7,187 bases of DNA, taken from contig DTXE01000030.1 of NCBI GenBank assembly GCA_012962595.1, positions 1 to 7,187 of the forward strand, read 5' to 3'. This document shows, piece by piece, positions 6,391 through 7,187 of the stretch. The position numbers and the translations under genes are program-made. Position 1 is the first letter of the stretch. The number at the start of each line of letters is the position of its first letter. This DNA comes from Syntrophaceae bacterium (GTDB lineage Bacteria > Desulfobacterota > DTXE01). The notes under the pieces were generated by a model, which worked only from the letters and a program-made list of their open reading frames with translations, made no database searches and had not been told where the DNA came from.

Positions 6391-7128
6391 GTGAAGCTCA
6401 AGACTCCTAAAATAGGTATAATCGGAGGAACAGGTTATGAAAATTTTTCATTGATTAAGAAATGGCAAACTAAGGCTATCAGAACACGCTATGGGGAGGT
6501 TCAGGTAAAGACTGGTAAATTTGGTGATAAGGTTGTAATATTTCTTGCCCGGCATGGCTTTAAGTATAACCATGCCCCACACCATATTAATTACCATGCC
6601 AATATCGCAGCACTTAGGAAAGAGGGGGTAAACTATATTATAACCACCTCTGCGGTGGGTTCTATGAACCCCCAGATGGAACCTGGGGATCTGGTTCTCA
6701 TCTCTGATTTCATAGACTTCACCAAGCATCGAAGGAACACCTTTTATGGTAGGAAGCCTATATACACCGACATGTCACATGCTTATGATCCCAGGTTACG
6801 AGAGAAGATTAAGGAGGCCACCCAGTCCCTTAACGTCAAACTCCACCCGGAGGCCGTTTATGTCTGTACTGAAGGGCCACGATTTGAAACCCCTGCGGAG
6901 ATAAGAATGTTCCAGAGAATGGGGGCAGATGTAGTAGGAATGACCTATGTTCCAGAAGTAGTTCTTGCGGCAGAGGTAGGTATCCCCTATGCAGCCCTGG
7001 CTCTGGTTACCAATATGGCGGCAGGAATTTCTCCTAAGAGATTGAGCGCTGAAGAGGTATTCGAAATGATGCGTAAGAAGGGAGCCATAATTACCAAGAT
7101 ATTCGGGAGGTTGATTGAAACCCTTTAA
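6391..7128 (+). CDS. mtnP: 5'-methylthioadenosine / methylthioinosine phosphorylase (purine nucleoside phosphorylase family 2)
   Basis: This enzyme phosphorolyses 5'-methylthio-nucleosides, by-products of polyamine and related S-adenosylmethionine chemistry, to a purine base and 5-methylthioribose-1-phosphate, feeding purine and methionine salvage. It has 245 residues. IGIIGGTG (8-15) and RHG (54-56) are phosphate-binding elements. INYHANIAAL (66-75), TTSAVGSM (85-92), PGDLVLISDFIDFT (98-111), EGPRFETPAEI (161-171), VGMT (182-185) and LVTNMAAG (205-212) are family signatures. At the purine-specificity position it has Asn208 (TN) where adenine-specific MTAP has Asp in TDYD. The 6-oxopurine enzymes and Pseudomonas-type methylthioinosine phosphorylase have Asn there. 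The length also fits the shorter methylthioinosine type better than 280-residue MTAPs. I therefore favour methylthioinosine or another 6-oxopurine nucleoside as substrate, while family membership itself is certain. It starts with GTG after a strong ribosome site and is divergent from the carboxylase genes, with no evident functional link. Confidence 0.93.
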   Translation: MKLKTPKIGIIGGTGYENFSLIKKWQTKAIRTRYGEVQVKTGKFGDKVVIFLARHGFKYNHAPHHINYHANIAALRKEGVNYIITTSAVGSMNPQMEPGDLVLISDFIDFTKHRRNTFYGRKPIYTDMSHAYDPRLREKIKEATQSLNVKLHPEAVYVCTEGPRFETPAEIRMFQRMGADVVGMTYVPEVVLAAEVGIPYAALALVTNMAAGISPKRLSAEEVFEMMRKKGAIITKIFGRLIETL

Positions 7129-7151
7129 GAAATAAGGACATCTTCCTCATC

Positions 7152-7178
7152 ATGAAGCATTCATGGCCCTTTGGGCCA
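7152..7178. other. Two adjoining small hairpins after the phosphorylase gene
   Basis: ATGAA-GCA-TTCAT (7152-7164) is directly followed by the perfect inverted repeat TGGCCC-TTT-GGGCCA (7164-7178), sharing one base. They begin 24 bases after the phosphorylase stop, a usual place for a terminator. However, neither strand shows a T-run next to the GC-rich stem within the window, so a classic intrinsic terminator is not supported. It may act as a 3'-end stabiliser or belong to a dispersed palindromic repeat. The window ends nine bases later. Confidence 0.5.
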
Positions 7179-7187
7179 CAAAGAAAT

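Noticed and set aside
6448..6729. 93-codon minus-strand frame opposite the phosphorylase gene
   Set aside because: It is fully inside a clear conserved gene on the other strand, with no recognisable domain.

Overview
The window reads as an ordinary bacterial chromosome segment of moderate GC, judged by eye at a little over 40%. Gene content (pilT, a fused carboxyltransferase alpha/beta protein, a separate biotin carboxylase, a stand-alone biotin ligase) resembles what I remember of Desulfobacterota (former Deltaproteobacteria, e.g. Desulfovibrio-type genomes annotated 'acetyl-CoA carboxylase alpha/beta subunit'). This placement is an inference from gene architecture; no rRNA or other phylogenetic marker is present.

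Layout. The minus strand from about 6255 down to the left edge carries one gene train: biotin carboxylase (6189-4765), a 162-base gap containing a small tandem heptamer repeat, a fused carboxyltransferase with AccA-like then AccD-like halves (4602-2356), a biotinyl/lipoyl-domain carrier protein (2350-1703), a BirA-type biotin ligase (1682-732) and the first 234 codons of pilT (702-1, running off the window). Gaps within the last four genes are 5, 20 and 29 bases, so they probably share a transcript. A good sigma70-type promoter lies just ahead of the biotin carboxylase and fixes its start at a TTG codon. On the plus strand, divergently transcribed, is a complete 5'-methylthioadenosine/methylthioinosine phosphorylase gene (6391-7128), followed by two small hairpins at the right edge.

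How the genes work together. The carboxylase charges a biotin carrier with CO2 using ATP and bicarbonate, the fused transferase moves the carboxyl group to an acyl-CoA (most likely acetyl-CoA, giving malonyl-CoA for fatty acid synthesis), and the ligase attaches biotin to the carrier. All required parts are encoded together. All four proteins depart from their textbook signature motifs: VENAVSS for VEHPVTE in the carboxylase, RMKR for AMKM in the carrier, ARGRWNR for GRGRRGR in the ligase, and an altered zinc ribbon in the transferase. This suggests a divergent, self-contained and possibly co-evolved acyl-CoA carboxylase set. That is the most interesting signal here. pilT (type IV pilus retraction motor) has no obvious metabolic link and may simply be co-transcribed.
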